NCBI GenBank assembly: GCA_021234155.1
Contig: JAJEKV010000041.1
Location: forward strand, 7,574,917-7,638,916
Direction of reading: 5' to 3'
Length of the DNA stretch: 64,000 nucleotides
Source of the DNA: Isoetes taiwanensis
Lineage: Eukaryota > Streptophyta > Lycopodiopsida > Isoetales > Isoetaceae
Shown here: positions 11,908 through 23,901 of the stretch, one piece after another
Layout: the number at the start of each line of letters is the position of its first letter
Numbering within the stretch: the stretch's first letter is position 1
The notes under the pieces: generated by a model
Told to the model about the DNA's origin: nothing
Database searches by the model: none
Seen by the model: only the letters and a program-made list of their open reading frames with translations
Position numbers and translations under genes: made by a program

Positions 11908-12062
11908 TGCTCTGAATCAACAAAATAACAGCTGAACTATGTGCAAGTTAAGTCAAAACTGCTCTAAATCAGCAAAATAATAGCTGCACTATTTGCAGGT
12001 TAAGTCAACACTGCTTTGAATCAGCAAAAAAATAGCTTAACTATTTGCAGGTCAAGTCTTAT
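11908..12062. repeat. 52-bp tandem repeat, three units
   Basis: Units start at 11908, 11960 and 12012 and share TGCTCTGAATCA, CAAAATAA, AGCTGAACTAT and AAGTCAA. Confidence 0.85.
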
Positions 12063-12735
12063 GGACTTATTGTAGCTTTCATTGAGGCTGGAGACTACCA
12101 TTCTCTATAATTAAGGAGGTCAGCAAAATATACTGATAAGCTGATAGGCATAATGTGTAACAAAACAAAAGGTTTTTGGACTTTCTCCAGAGATTAACAA
12201 TTTGAAGAAGAAAGACATTATGATGAATACAAAGGGTTTTAAAGGATGCATCCATGGAAGATATTTTGCTGCTTTATGTTAACGTAAAAACAAGTTATGT
12301 GACATTCTGTCGGTTCTTCCAATAAGATCCTGCCACGTGGCATCGATTCTAACACTGAATGTTAACAAAAAAATTCTTGTCTGCGGCACTTTTGCCGCTT
12401 TTCCCTGCGGACTTCTCCGGCAGCGATTCTGTTGAAGATTGTGCTGTTCTAGACGACGACCCTGCTGTTCCAGCGTTTCTACAGCGATTCTACAGAGAAG
12501 GTGAGCACCTACCAGCATTTTTAAGGGTTTTTTTGGTCGCAGAATATCACATAACCTTTTTTCACGTTACAAAAATGTTGCTTTGGGCAACATTCTTGTA
12601 TACATAACACAAAGCCTAACACATAACAGAAAGCCTAACAACTATATTATAGCAAAAGTTAACATCACGAAATTGCCATGTTCATGCATTTTTTTGAATT
12701 ATGTTATATTGAATGTTAACGTAACGGATTGGCTA

Positions 12736-12851
12736 AAAACTAAGTGTGTGTGCATTTTTAACGAATTCTATTATATTAATGTTTAACATAATTGATTGCC
12801 TTAAAATTAAGTGCGAATGCGTTTTTAACGAATTCTGTTATGTTAACATGC
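12736..12851. repeat. Imperfect tandem repeat, about 70 bp, two units
   Basis: Two units share AAACTAAGTG, TTTTTAACGAATTCT and TAACATAAT. They are AT-rich and non-coding. Confidence 0.55.
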
Positions 12852-13022
12852 AACATAATCGCATGTGCATAAGACCTGTTAAATTAGCATTAATGTAATA
12901 TAATTGAGGTGGATAAACTTTTTATTATATTTAATGTAATGTAACTGTGGGTGTGTAAGTGCCCTTATTTCAATTATATATTAACAGAACAGATAGTATA
13001 AAATATACTTTACAATAATGTG

Positions 13023-16000
13023 TCACATAAGGAATCCTCGAAGATATTTAACTCGCGCCGGATGCCTTAGTTTTAACATGCCACGTATCTCATAACGTCG
13101 AACCATTTCTCTGGACAGATTGAGATTGCGTCCGATTTCAGTAAAGGAACGTTCGCCTTTGCCATCTAATCCATATCTTTGCCTGATAACCAGACTTTCT
13201 TTGGGTTTCAAGGAATCCAGCTGCATAGAATAGTATTATTGTAAAATGCCTCCTAAATTTTGAACAATTCTTCAAAGAGAGAAGAAATGAAAACATACAA
13301 CATCGTCCATCCCAAACCGGAGGATAGCGCCTGCATTAGACTTGAGATATTGTGTTTCTGCATCATCTGGATCAGCCACATTTTGGATTATCTCCTCTCC
13401 AGTTATTCTTGATATTTCGTTCAGTGAACTTCGCCTGATGGTGGTCTTTAAAATATTACCGTACCTTTTCTCCGTTAGACCCACACGATTTCTTATTTCT
13501 TGATGAGTTGGATCCCTCTCCAATTCCATTGCAAGGTCCAACTGAGTTTTCTTTATATTCATCCTATGCTGAAAATTAATAAATCAATAATCAGCATCAT
13601 CTTGCTCCTTCTAGGGAAGCCATTGAAACTTACCACAGCTACATTATACGGAGCACGAAGTGCGTGCCCTAGTTTTGTCTGGGCACGCAAGATGCCATTG
13701 CGTATCCAATAGACCGCATATGTAGAAAACCGATAGCCTCTTTCCGGGTCAAACTTGTCAACAGCACGAATAAGGCCTAGGACACCTTCTTGACACAAGT
13801 CAAAGAGTGCCAAGCTCATCTCCTGCTTATAATACTTATGAGCTTGGTGAACGACGAGCCTGAGGTTGAGCTGAAAAATAGAAAATATGTAAGAGCAGTG
13901 TATTCATCCACACGAGTAAAAGGTCAGCGCCTTCAAACAGGACTAACAAATTTTTGGATAAGTAACCTTTATCATCTTATTTCTAGCAGATTTTCCTAAT
14001 TGAATGTGTCTCCTGAGAGTGGGCATGTCTGTGTTTGCTGCTCGAACCCATTCCTCATCTGTAGGTTCTCTTTTCAAATGTTGGCTCACTTCTTGCCTTA
14101 ACTTTTGCAAGTCCTGCAGCAAACCAACCAACTGTCAAACACTACCAGTATCTAAAAGAAACCCAACCCAAGTGAATGTTCTGAGTCTTTAATTAAAGGT
14201 GGCAAAAGTGCTTTGCAGGGATACAGGAACTAAAAAATTCTCTTCAGGCGGTATTATAAGCATAACGTTACATTTCAACGTGAAATCCCATAACCAAATT
14301 AAGCAAGGTCTGCCATCTTTATTGATCTCTAGATATTCTCGTGTGTTTTTTACACTATCCTGAAGGTTTCAAGAAGAATAAGGATGGGTCCTTTAAGAGA
14401 AACATCGCCTCATACTTTCAACCAGTGGCTAGGAAAAAACGTCCTTTATAAGACATATAGTCCTTTATAAGACAGACATCACCTCATATTTTCAACCAGC
14501 AGGTGGGAAAACAACAAAAGTTTCTTAGTTTTCAATGTTTCAGTTTGTTTTTCCACAATGCACCTCTATCTGGAGATGGATCTGACGTAATAATTGGTCC
14601 CCGCACAAGCAGTCTACTGCAGACGTTAATATGATTCTTTCTTTCCATCGTGATAGCATAAGCTTCTAGGTGGCGATTTGAGTAGTTTGCCTGGATAGAA
14701 TTCTCTTATGCTTGATCTGATTCAAACAAGATGCAGTCTGTATAAATCAGTTTTAAAAGAAACCTACGGTCATTTGACGTCAACAATTCCTTGAGGAGAT
14801 TTCACAGATCTTCTGAAAACTAGCTGGAGACATCTGAATTCCACAAAGACTTGGTTGCATAGGGAGGAAGAGAACATTTTGAACTGATCGTGGAAACTTA
14901 TCCCGATTTCCTATAGAAAGGAGCCAGAAGCTGATCCCTGGAAATCTTCTATTCTACCTTCTGGATAGAACAAATCAATCTAAAAAGCTGCCACTGATTC
15001 AAATTTTGAATGGCAAGGCTTTCTTGTAGATACAGATCTGAGAAGAGGGCAGCGACCCTATAAAACACTCAAAGATGCATGGGATTATGTTGCAGGACAC
15101 TTGCAACAGATATTAGGTGCTTATTAAGCCATTGGCTTATATCAGTCAAAGAATACCAGGATCATGCCAACAATTTGATGAGTCTGAAAGCGGGTTTTAG
15201 AGCTTATTCTGTCTTAGATTTAAATCATTCAAATTCTAAGTCCAAGATTGACAGGGGAAGTGGCAGTAGCAAGCAAGATGCCAAGTCAGCTGGGAAGAAG
15301 GTACAAGTGCGAGAAGGCCACCATTCTTCCCATGTAAAGAGCTAAGAAATCTGAAGCAGAGGGTAGTTAAGATATCAGCTGAAGTATCTGTTGTTGCTTA
15401 GCATGTCCCTTGCAGCTCTAGTAAATTACAACGTAAGACCTTAATTGTAATTACAATTTGGCAATGGCCAAGCATGTTTGGTAAGATGCAGCTCCATTTG
15501 CATTTCCAAGGCACCTTGCCAATATATTGCCTATATGGCTTGTTTGCAACTTTCAGAGTCACAGTTTGATAGGGAAGGAAGAGATTAAGGAAAAGATCAT
15601 TCATTGAGATGTATTGCAGGGCAAGAAGCCAATCTGAATTTCTTAGGGACTTGGTGCTCTTTACGAGGCATACGGGACAGCTTAAGCTCTCATAGGCTCA
15701 GGATACCTTGCTGCTGATTTAAGGGTATCTATGGCATGCTAGGATATCTTGCTGCTAATTTCAAGAGCATCTATGGCATGCTAGGTTTGGTTCTATTCCA
15801 GCTTGTTTTCTTGTTCTCTTGTCTGTAATCATCATTCTAGTGACATTAAGTTCTGACGTTGTCCGCTCTCTAACGTCTTCATAACTTTTACTGCTTCTAT
15901 GCAGTACTTCAATGGTCAGTGCATTAGTTCAGAAACTTTAAATGCACCCATCTTATGCCTTCCCTGCGATAATAGAGCAAACATGCAGAACAAGACCCTT

Positions 16001-18668
16001 TACACTGACAATTTTGTATAATTTCTCGCCTGAAAACTAGACTTCTTTCATCAGCAGATGACATGGAGCTGATGACATATTACTTAAGCATCAATATTTC
16101 TATATGGCAGAGTGAGACCTCAACTATGACAAGGGTCTTCTTTTTTCCGAAAGCCTCGTGCTATACTATAGATATCAATCTTCTTTCCCCAATATACCTT
16201 GGAAGTCATTACTATATATATCATTCGTCTTTCCCCAATATCCTGACTGATGTCTTGGCACTCATTAGACCACGATCACCTGGATTGGCAGTGAGAACTT
16301 CCGGATGAGATGTTAGATGTGCTCCAATATAGCTGATCCACATCCTAGGTGACCTGGAACAAAAGAGTTCCCTAAGGGCACTGTTTCCACACAAAGCAAC
16401 ACCACAGGAACAAAAACGGTTGTGGATACATGAACTGCATAAAGAATACGAGGAACAGGATGAAGAGGCCCCTAAGATAGCTCCAAACTTTGAAAATTCC
16501 CACATGCTAAAACTAAGGGCAGCACATCACTAGTGCTAGTTGAGGGAGTGAAATATTTGTTCCTATTAGATCTTTCCAGGGACGAGAAGGACAAATTTTG
16601 TCAACGTCCTGACTTACTTTTCTTACAGAAGACTTCTCACACCAGATAACATCAAGATCCAATGGAAGCCCAGTAGATTGTTCTTTGAAACCTCGGAAAT
16701 TGTTCTGAAGATTGCTTCTTTGTCATGCTATTTCTTTCCAAGTTGTTATTCATCCTCCAGTTCAATATCCTGTTAGATACCTTAGATTGTGAAAATTCTG
16801 CGACATTCATGGATGATAATTTTAAACCCTGGACATGTTTCGGAACTTTGGCCATGATAAACACAGTTCTCGAAAACCAATGTAGACAGTCTTAGTTGAG
16901 ATAATTTAAAGCAAGTTGTTTTCTTACAATGTTATAGCCAAACATGCAGTAAATTCTTTGTAGCTAAGCCAAGAAGTTCTCAAATGCGCTTGAATCGGCC
17001 AATTCAGTCTTTATATGTAGCCCCTTGGTGGGAATGCCAAGTTAGGTGCACATGCAACGAGCTTTGTCTTCACTTAACCATTCAGCCAGAAAATCATGTG
17101 CCTGAACTTCATAACTATAATTCATGGACCCCCACTTTGATCACCTTTTGTATGTACATTTTATAACCCCAGAACTGTATCATTAAAGAAAAAAATGAAA
17201 ACGTATACAGAGATGCCAACATGTTTGTCCTGGCTGATAGCATAGAGACCCACCAATATAGTTTTTGACCCAGATGTTTTCTTATTACTTTAATTCCATA
17301 CCCAACACCATATTGTTCTGGAGGTTTCATTGGGATGCAAGAACTGCCTATAAACAAGATTCAAGCAGCAATGATGGAGAAATGGAAAAAGAGAGTGTGG
17401 ACAGATATCCCGAACGAAGTTTAATTTCCAGATTCATAGATTAGCATAAGAGTCTTGCCAGATATAAAGGTCACTGCATGGTTGTTGTATGCTGGCAGTT
17501 TGTTTGCTCATATACTTATACTTATGATGGAAGGAGGAATTGAGACATTGTGTTGTAGTGGAAACCAAATAGCTACCTTATGATGTTATAAGACGTAGAT
17601 AAAGTCTAATACATAGACAAAGTCTAATACAGCCTGTAAATGAAAAGAAAAGCATATAGCATGCAAGATCAAATTTATTGAACCAAAGCAACCTATTGCT
17701 AGATGCATGCTATCCTTTCAATTATACATCTACGAGACATTGAAACAAAAGATAAAGGCTACCTTGGCTTGTCTGATATAGCTTGCCAGTGTGACTTCTT
17801 CTTGGGCTGAGAGTCGACGCCTTGGCAACTTGTCCCAGTCTAAAGCCAACATATCTAAATTTAAACTGTACATTTTTATTATCTTATCTGCCTCATCTGA
17901 CCAAACGCCAATTCGTTCAGCCTCAGAACCACCATGTTTTGAAGAGGAAGTTGGTTTTGCCAATTTCTCTAAACGCTTTCTTTTCAACAATATCCTATTT
18001 GTGAGATTCAACCTTTGCTTTCCTGATTTATGGCTTGTCAAAGTAAGTGGAAACTCCGAATTGACTCCTGGTAGTGCTTCTGTCTTATTTACAACACATA
18101 CATCACCTTTCCCTGGTTCTTTCTTTCTTGTCTTCTTCCTGTACTCATCTCCTCCACTGTCAAATGGAGCTCCCTCAATCGCAGCCTCAGAGGGGCTAAG
18201 ATGATGTGGTGCAAACGGCTTAAAAGAAGGTTGCCTGTATGCAGATTCTAGCATTGCTGAAGTGCTCTTTCGACTTGCAAGTTTTTCCAGTTCAGCCGTT
18301 GCATTTTCAATAATCATCTCCATGTTTGTTGCGGTAATCAAAGAAGAATCACTGGCCGCAGCTGCTAAGGGGGCACTTTTTCTTCCACGCCTAGAGCTTC
18401 GCTTCTGCTTCTCGTCTCCAAATCCTAGTAATTGACTATCTGCATCGACTAAGGAATCATCTGTACATACACATCTCAAACAGCTTCTGCGCTTATGTCT
18501 CGTGTAAACAACATAATTTCTCCTAAAATGAGAAGCAAAAAATGTGTTTTCCAAACTTCTGAAAGGGGTTGTTATAAAATCGCCGATACATGGTCCAAAG
18601 GAAGCCGGCCTCTGGCCATATCCTGAGACCGCATGCGTTGTTGTTCCCACTGGCATGTATCTCACCAT
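13023..18668 (-). CDS. Plastid RNA polymerase sigma-70 factor (nuclear gene, five exons)
   Basis: This nuclear-encoded sigma factor would direct the bacterial-type plastid RNA polymerase to its promoters. Exons by high-to-low coordinate are 18668-17763, 14113-13967, 13870-13634, 13568-13299 and 13220-13023. All four introns have GT/AG ends and fall in phase 0, giving 585 residues. The start is the ATG at 18668; upstream only a TTG continues the frame. Residues 1-60 are rich in Ser, Thr and Arg, as in a plastid transit peptide. [20 protein letters not shown] opens exon 2 (residue 303, region 1.2-like). [14 protein letters not shown] opens exon 3 (region 2.1), and [16 protein letters not shown] is region 2.4, which reads the -10 element. 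Exon 4 is region 3. [20 protein letters not shown] and [20 protein letters not shown] in exon 5 are regions 4.1 and 4.2. No frame break is seen, so it looks functional. Which SIG paralogue it is remains open. Confidence 0.88.
14114..17762 (-). other. Long intron 1 of the sigma factor gene
   Basis: This 3.65 kb stretch separates the N-terminal exon from the conserved sigma domains. Open frames inside (for example 15079-15345 plus) are not recognised. Short internal repeats occur: two units of about 41 bp at 15701-15783 (GGATACCTTGCTGCTGATTT type) and a repeat around 14401 and 14475. No transposon ends could be defined, though an old insertion is likely given the size. Confidence 0.65.
15701..15783. 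repeat. 41-bp tandem repeat in intron
   Basis: Two units share GGATA, CTTGCTGCT, ATTT and ATCTATGGCATGCTA, starting at 15701 and 15742. Confidence 0.75.
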
Positions 18669-19136
18669 GCTTTCCTCAATTTTTAGGACCGCCCATCTGT
18701 TATAATTCAACTGATTGCAAGATCTAAGACATACTTTGCCCTGCAGCTCAATCCAATTATGTAACTAAAATACCAAATCAAAATAGTGTCGTCCACAATT
18801 CCTCCTAAAGGCAACAAGCTGCACCTGAGGCATCCACCGTATATGTTGGGAAATCGGAGTGTATTCCTCTCCACCATATCCACACGTTGATGAAATGTTT
18901 AAGCGCTACCGGCGGAAGCAGGTGAATGGACCACAACGTACCACATAGGATCCTTTTCATTGGACGGGGACATTGTATGTGCTAGGGAACCGCCCGGTTC
19001 GAGGGTTTCCAGAGGAAACCAGCAGCGGCGGCACCCCTCGTGGCAACCTCGAAAATTGGGCGGCTCCCAACCGTAATCCGCCAGTAGGTGGAAATTCCAT
19101 GCGTCACTTTTTTCATTTCTATTTTTTGGTCAGGCT
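18669..19136. other. Sigma factor upstream region; probable promoter and 5' UTR
   Basis: No gene is seen. The region lies between the sigma start codon and the chromovirus remnant, so the promoter should lie here. No core element can be assigned with confidence. Confidence 0.45.
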
Positions 19137-21505
19137 ATGGCGGAGCTCCGAGCTTTGGCGATGGCGATCTCTCGGTTCCCACCTATAACCAGGAGTTGTT
19201 TGCGGTCGTGTGTGCGTGTTTTGTGCATCTGGAGACACTATCTTCTTGGACGACGTTTTCAATTGGATACGGATCATCAAAGCCTTCAATACATCTTTAC
19301 ACAGGCTAATCTTAACCTCCGGCAACGAAGGTGGATAGAATTTTTGAAAGAATATGACTTTGAGGTTTTGTATAAACCCGGTAAGCATAATGTTATTGTG
19401 GATGCCCTACTTCGGCACCCCTCGACAACACGTACGCAATGTAATGCTATTTCCACTCTTGCAAGTGAGTTTGTGAAGACTATTAAGCAATCTCTTCCAA
19501 TGATCCCGAGTTCCGTGAAGTGTGGAGCAGCCTTTCTAAGGAAGCTAGGACAGACAAGGAGCGGGAAACATACAAGCATTATAAGGACGGTAATCTTTTG
19601 TATTACCGCAATAAGTTATATGTGCCCGAATCATCAAAAGTTAGAAGGCTCATTCTCCATGACACACATAACAGTCCAATAGCTGGTTACGCTGGATTCA
19701 TGAAGACATATTTCAAGATAAGATCCAGTTACTTCTGGCCTGGTATGAAGAAGCATATTGCCCATTACATTAAGTAGTGCCAACTTTGTCCGCAAACAAA
19801 AGCAGAGCAGTTAAAAACTTTAGGCGAACTTGAACCTCTGGATGTTCCCAATGCAAAATGGGAAGTCATTACCATGGATTGTATTGTGGGTCTTCCACAT
19901 TCACTTAGAGGATTTGATGCCTTGATGGTGGTAGTCGACAAGCTTTCAAAAATGGCACATTTCTTGCCATGTGGCACCACTGCTTTGGATACATCACTCC
20001 TATTTTCCGAAAAGATTTTTCGACTCCATGGGATGCCATGAACCATTATTTCGAATCATGATCCTAAGTTTGTTAGTGCTTTTTAGAAGGACTTCTTTAG
20101 CACTATACGAACCAAGCTCGCCATGAGTACAACATACCACCCTCAGACAAATGGTTAGTCAGAGCGTACCAATCGCATTATTGAGGATATGCTACGCAAT
20201 TATGTCTGGAATAAGCAATCTCAGTGGGTAGATTACATTCATTTAGTGGAATTTTGCCTATAATAGTACTAAACAAGAGTCTTCAAAGATGACTCCCTTT
20301 ATGATTACCTATGGCTACCAATGCCTTAATCCAGACACGTGGCATAACCCAGTTTCCAAGGTGGCAGTCTCACAACATTTGCCTACTAATATGCAAGCCT
20401 TGGTAGAAGAAGTTTGCAGTTATTTGTTGGCAGCACGAAGTCGACAAAAGAGTATAGCAGACAAACACCACATGCCACGCGAATTTCAAGTTGGTGATTC
20501 CGTATGGTTAATGATGAAGGTTAAGCAGCCCAAGCTCAAGATTGATAATTGCAAGAAACTGGCACCACGATGGGCGGCACCCTTCAAGATAATCAAACGA
20601 ATAGATCCTCAAGCTTATAAGTTGAAATTGCCCGCTCATCTCAAGGTCCATAAAGTTTTCCATGTAAGCCTTTTAAAGAAGCACACCTTGGTACGCCAAC
20701 ACTTTTGGAAATGACGGACGAGCAATTGAAAATTGTTCCAGAAGCTCTTCTCAACAGATCATATAAGCAAACGAGAAGAACCCCAGATACTGCAGTACTT
20801 GGTTAAGTGGAAACACTTGCCAACAGAGGATGCCACTTGGGTCCTTAAACAAGACCTTGATAAGGCTTATCCCGACTTTATGCGGCAATGCCAGGGTCGG
20901 ACTATCCACGATGCTATCGATTCCAACTCCAATAATATGTAGTTGAGTATTAGATCCGGCAGGGATCATGCAGAGGGGTTGGGGTAGATGCATCCTAGGA
21001 TGGGGGCTTTGCATATAAGCATATTAGGATGCAGCCATATACGGCTATAATGGGAACAGTACCATTCCTTATATCGAGACAAATTGCAAGCCTTAGGCAT
21101 CATAGAATTCCCTCATTTTCATTTTTATTCTCATTTTTTAAAGGGGGTGGTCCCTTCAACCACAACTTTATATAATTATATTGAGTACTGATGTACTGTA
21201 ATCCTGCATGTGAGTAGTGCATACGGCGGCATCTGCAGTTCTTTGATGGCTCACTTTAGGGGCCATGTTGTGTACTCTTATGTGTGTTCCTTATGGTCCA
21301 CTGAGGACCTTGTTATTGTGCATCTTAACTTGTTGTTCTCTGTCTATAATGTGGAAGGACTCCGGTCCAAAACTTTTGATCACTTATGATCTAGTTGTAA
21401 TCTTCTCTATTATATGATAAAGTACCTATATTTGTGTTTTCCTAAATAATATATTGTACTATAATGTTCAATGCTGAGGACAACATTATTCCAAGGGGGG
21501 TAGAA
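19137..21505 (+). mobile_element. Decayed chromovirus (Ty3-type) pol 3' half with chromodomain
   Basis: Read on the plus strand, the remnant starts in RNase H (QLDTDHQSLQYIF, then EVLYKPGKHNVIVDALLR, about 19262-19420). The integrase zinc-binding region follows (YLVPES-like, then SSYFWPGMKKHIAHYIK and CQLCPQTK). The integrase core keeps its DDE landmarks ITMDCIVGLP, ISNHDPKFVS and YHPQTNG...SERTNR (about 19870-20180). A GPY/F-type block (VGDSVWLMMKV, WAAPFKIIKRI, LKVHKVFHVSLLKK) is followed by a chromodomain, ILQYLVKWKHLPTEDATWVL (about 20775-20850), which defines chromoviruses. Stops at about 19777, 20040, 20084 and 20157 and a shift near 20255 kill it. The 5' half (gag, protease, RT) is missing. 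20950-21492 is non-coding leading to the PPT. Confidence 0.82.
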
Positions 21506-22080
21506 TGTGATATTCTACGTATTTATATGCTATACGTATAAATACCATGACATATCACCAAGTATGTTTGAACTATAAAGGGGCATTAGGGGCTAACAAT
21601 AAAAGGGGTTTATGTTAGCTATACTAAATAGTCATAGATTAGTTAATTTAATTAACCTGATTAAGCTAAATAATTATATTAATTAGCCAATAGGAGGAGT
21701 CACCTGGCCCAAATCGATTGGGCCAGAGGATACTTGCTATTCTAAGGGGGGAAGCTGAGCCTCCCACCCCAATCCTGCCCCAAATTGATTTGGGGAAGAT
21801 TGGAGAAGGGAGAGCTGCTTGGACACAATAACTAGCCTTGAATCATGGATGTTCTTCGTGATGATGGATCCCGCCAAGAAACAAGTTAGTCTTTAGGTAG
21901 CTTATATTCTAATCTAACCCTTGTATGATTAGATGAATGATTAGACTCTTTTCTATGCTCTATTTGAGATTATGATGGATGATTTGAATGTGATTGTTCT
22001 TTCCTTCTGTTCCTCCTGTGTGTATGGGGTTAAAGGGGGTAGAGACCTAAAAGCTACCTAGGAATAGAGATGCTCCTAGC
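21493..22080 (+). other. Polypurine tract and start of chromovirus 3' LTR
   Basis: AAGGGGGGTAGAA (21493-21505) is a typical polypurine tract. It is followed by TGTGATATTCTACG, a normal LTR start, at 21506. The LTR end is not defined because no 5' copy is in the window. The interval to about 22080 has no coding content. Confidence 0.6.
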
Positions 22081-22319
22081 TAGAACCCTTTAAAACCCAT
22101 TAATTGCGGCCTGTGCACAAGAGCCCTCCTGGCTGTCGATGGTATGGTGTGGTTGAGCAGCAGACAAGGGGCATGGTGGTGAAGTGGGGGTGGGACCTTG
22201 CCTAGCATGGCTACAAGACTCCCTACTGTGGCTAGGTCTATAGATCTATTGAGGGCTTTGATTTTCATTCGATTGGCTGCTGTTAAATGTTCTATATGTA
22301 AATTAAAGTTTCAACTGAG

Positions 22320-22400
22320 AATCGTGCTGATGAAGATCCAAAATATCTAGCAGAAGCCAGAGGAATGGATGTATAGCTGCCACCACTGAGCTACTCGGTT
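22320..22400 (-). other. Possible tRNA-derived SINE head (A-box only)
   Basis: On the minus strand 22393-22383 reads TAGCTCAGTGG, a close match to an RNA polymerase III A-box, in the context CCGAGTAGCTCAGTGGTGGC. A convincing B-box (GGTTCGANNCC) is not seen downstream, so this is only suggestive. Confidence 0.25.
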
Positions 22401-22707
22401 GCGCCACAGGGAGTATATTCTGTTTTTCTTGAAGCGCTCTGTTTTCAGTTCTCTCTGCTTTTCCATAATTTAATGCCAAAATTGCATAAGAGGGCAGAAT
22501 CGGCCCTGGGGTCTAGATTCAGCATTTCGTTTGCATTCTTAGCTCCCAATTTTATTTTTTTCCATAACAGAGGAAGCTCATTTTTTTTAATTTTTTTTTA
22601 AGGCAGATTCATGTCGAATCGAGGCTTGAGCTCCAGATTCAGCACTCGTGTTTTAGCTTTCTTCCATTCCTGAAACTTGTTTCAACCAACTTGAAGCCCA
22701 GATTCTC
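22401..22707. other. Intergenic, no gene seen
   Basis: AT-rich with T-runs, and no coding support. It lies between the A-box-like stretch and the start of gamma copy A. Confidence 0.45.
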
Positions 22708-23463
22708 GGATGGGCATATTTGCCCTTTATTCCAAGATCTGGACCATACATAGCGATCCTCGTTTGTGGGGTATGCATGTACAGGTTTTTGTATACTGTA
22801 TATTAAGGTTTGCAAAATACTATAAGGTTTGAGAGAATGTACTTAATGGTGTTAATTTTGTACACGTATTGTAAATATATTTTTAGAGCTCTCGCTGCCC
22901 TATGTAACCCCCCGTGTGAATATGCACCCAAACCAAAGGGGGTTTAAGGGGGATTTTAATTTAAATGTGTTAAATGCAATGGTTTGTGCTAGATATTGTT
23001 AATGGTAGTTGTGTGTTTATTGTTAAAAAAAATTTGGGCCCTTCGGGCCCTAACTAAAGCAAACATAAGGTAAACTTTATGGGCCTAAATATTAATTACT
23101 AATATCTAGCATTATAAAAAGCACAATAACATCAAGACAAACAAATTATTGAGTACATTTTATGTAGTCATTATATTCATTATCTGTAATTTCAATATTG
23201 CAATACAAGAATCATGTAAACTATTGTAAATTGTCATGCATAAGCAAACTTGTTTTGGCATTTGCTACTGCTGCATCAAACTGGAAACCCTTTTTGATAA
23301 TTTGCTCATGAATATTTTTTGCTCTATCCATGCCCCAATGCTGCTGAATGCTTTCAAAATGGCAAGAAATATTATTGTGTCTGGCATTATCCCCATATTC
23401 GCATCTTTGTCAAAACAGTCTATGGGAGAAAGGATGTCGTTGTATTCAGCATGTCCATTAATG

Positions 23464-23901
23464 CTAGATATTCATTGTACCCCAAGTGACCACATCTCGA
23501 TTTTCCAAATTGTCAAAGATTGCCAAAGCCTCATTTAATCTCCCAAATTTTGCATACATGTCCACCAATGTGCTACCCACAAAAATAGCATTTTGAAACT
23601 TGGATCCCATCACGTACTCATGAATGTACCTGCCTCTTTCAATGGCCCTAATGCTGACACATGCTTTTAAGATGCTTGAGAACGTAATCTCATCTGGACT
23701 CATCCCTTCTTGCAGCATCTGATGAAAATATGCAACTCTTCAAAAACTTTGCATTGCATACGCATCCACCAAAGTACTTGTCACAAAAACATTAAGAGAG
23801 TGTGCACTGCAAATGATCTGATTATACACAAGTCTTCCCTGGCAAAGATATGATGCTGAAGAGCATGCTTTTAGGGCAGAAACATAAATATCTTTGGTCA
23901 T
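23464..23901 (-). pseudogene. Pentatricopeptide repeat (PPR, PLS-type) protein fragment
   Basis: PPR proteins bind organellar RNA for editing or processing. On the minus strand, TKDIYVSALKACSSASYLCQ and VFVTSTLVDAYA (23901-23760) are one repeat pair. After a frame break and an apparent deletion of about one repeat comes MLQEGMSPDEITFSSILKAC, then AIERGRYIHEYVMGS, FVGSTLVDMYAKFGRLNEAL and FDNLENRDVVTWGTM (23718-23470). The GR.YIHEYV and STLVDMYAK blocks are diagnostic of plant PLS-type PPR proteins. Only about four repeats of a normally long protein remain, and both ends are lost inside gamma. It is cargo, not a working gene. Confidence 0.85.

Larger units (their letters stand above)
9818..13022. 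other. AT-rich region without genes
   Basis: No convincing exon is seen on either strand. It contains several short tandem repeats listed separately and one copy of the beta repeat. An open frame at 12359-12607 is not recognised and has no coding support beyond its length. Confidence 0.55.

Noticed and set aside
12359-12607. Possible small gene (SAALLPLFPADFSGSDSVED)
   Set aside because: No family recognised, no intron signals, and composition is not clearly coding.
15079-15345. 88-codon frame in the sigma intron as a nested gene
   Set aside because: Not recognised and without splice or conservation support; left as intron.
18980-19010. GGTTCGAGGGT as a tRNA B-box
   Set aside because: No A-box at the right distance and no cloverleaf can be formed by eye.
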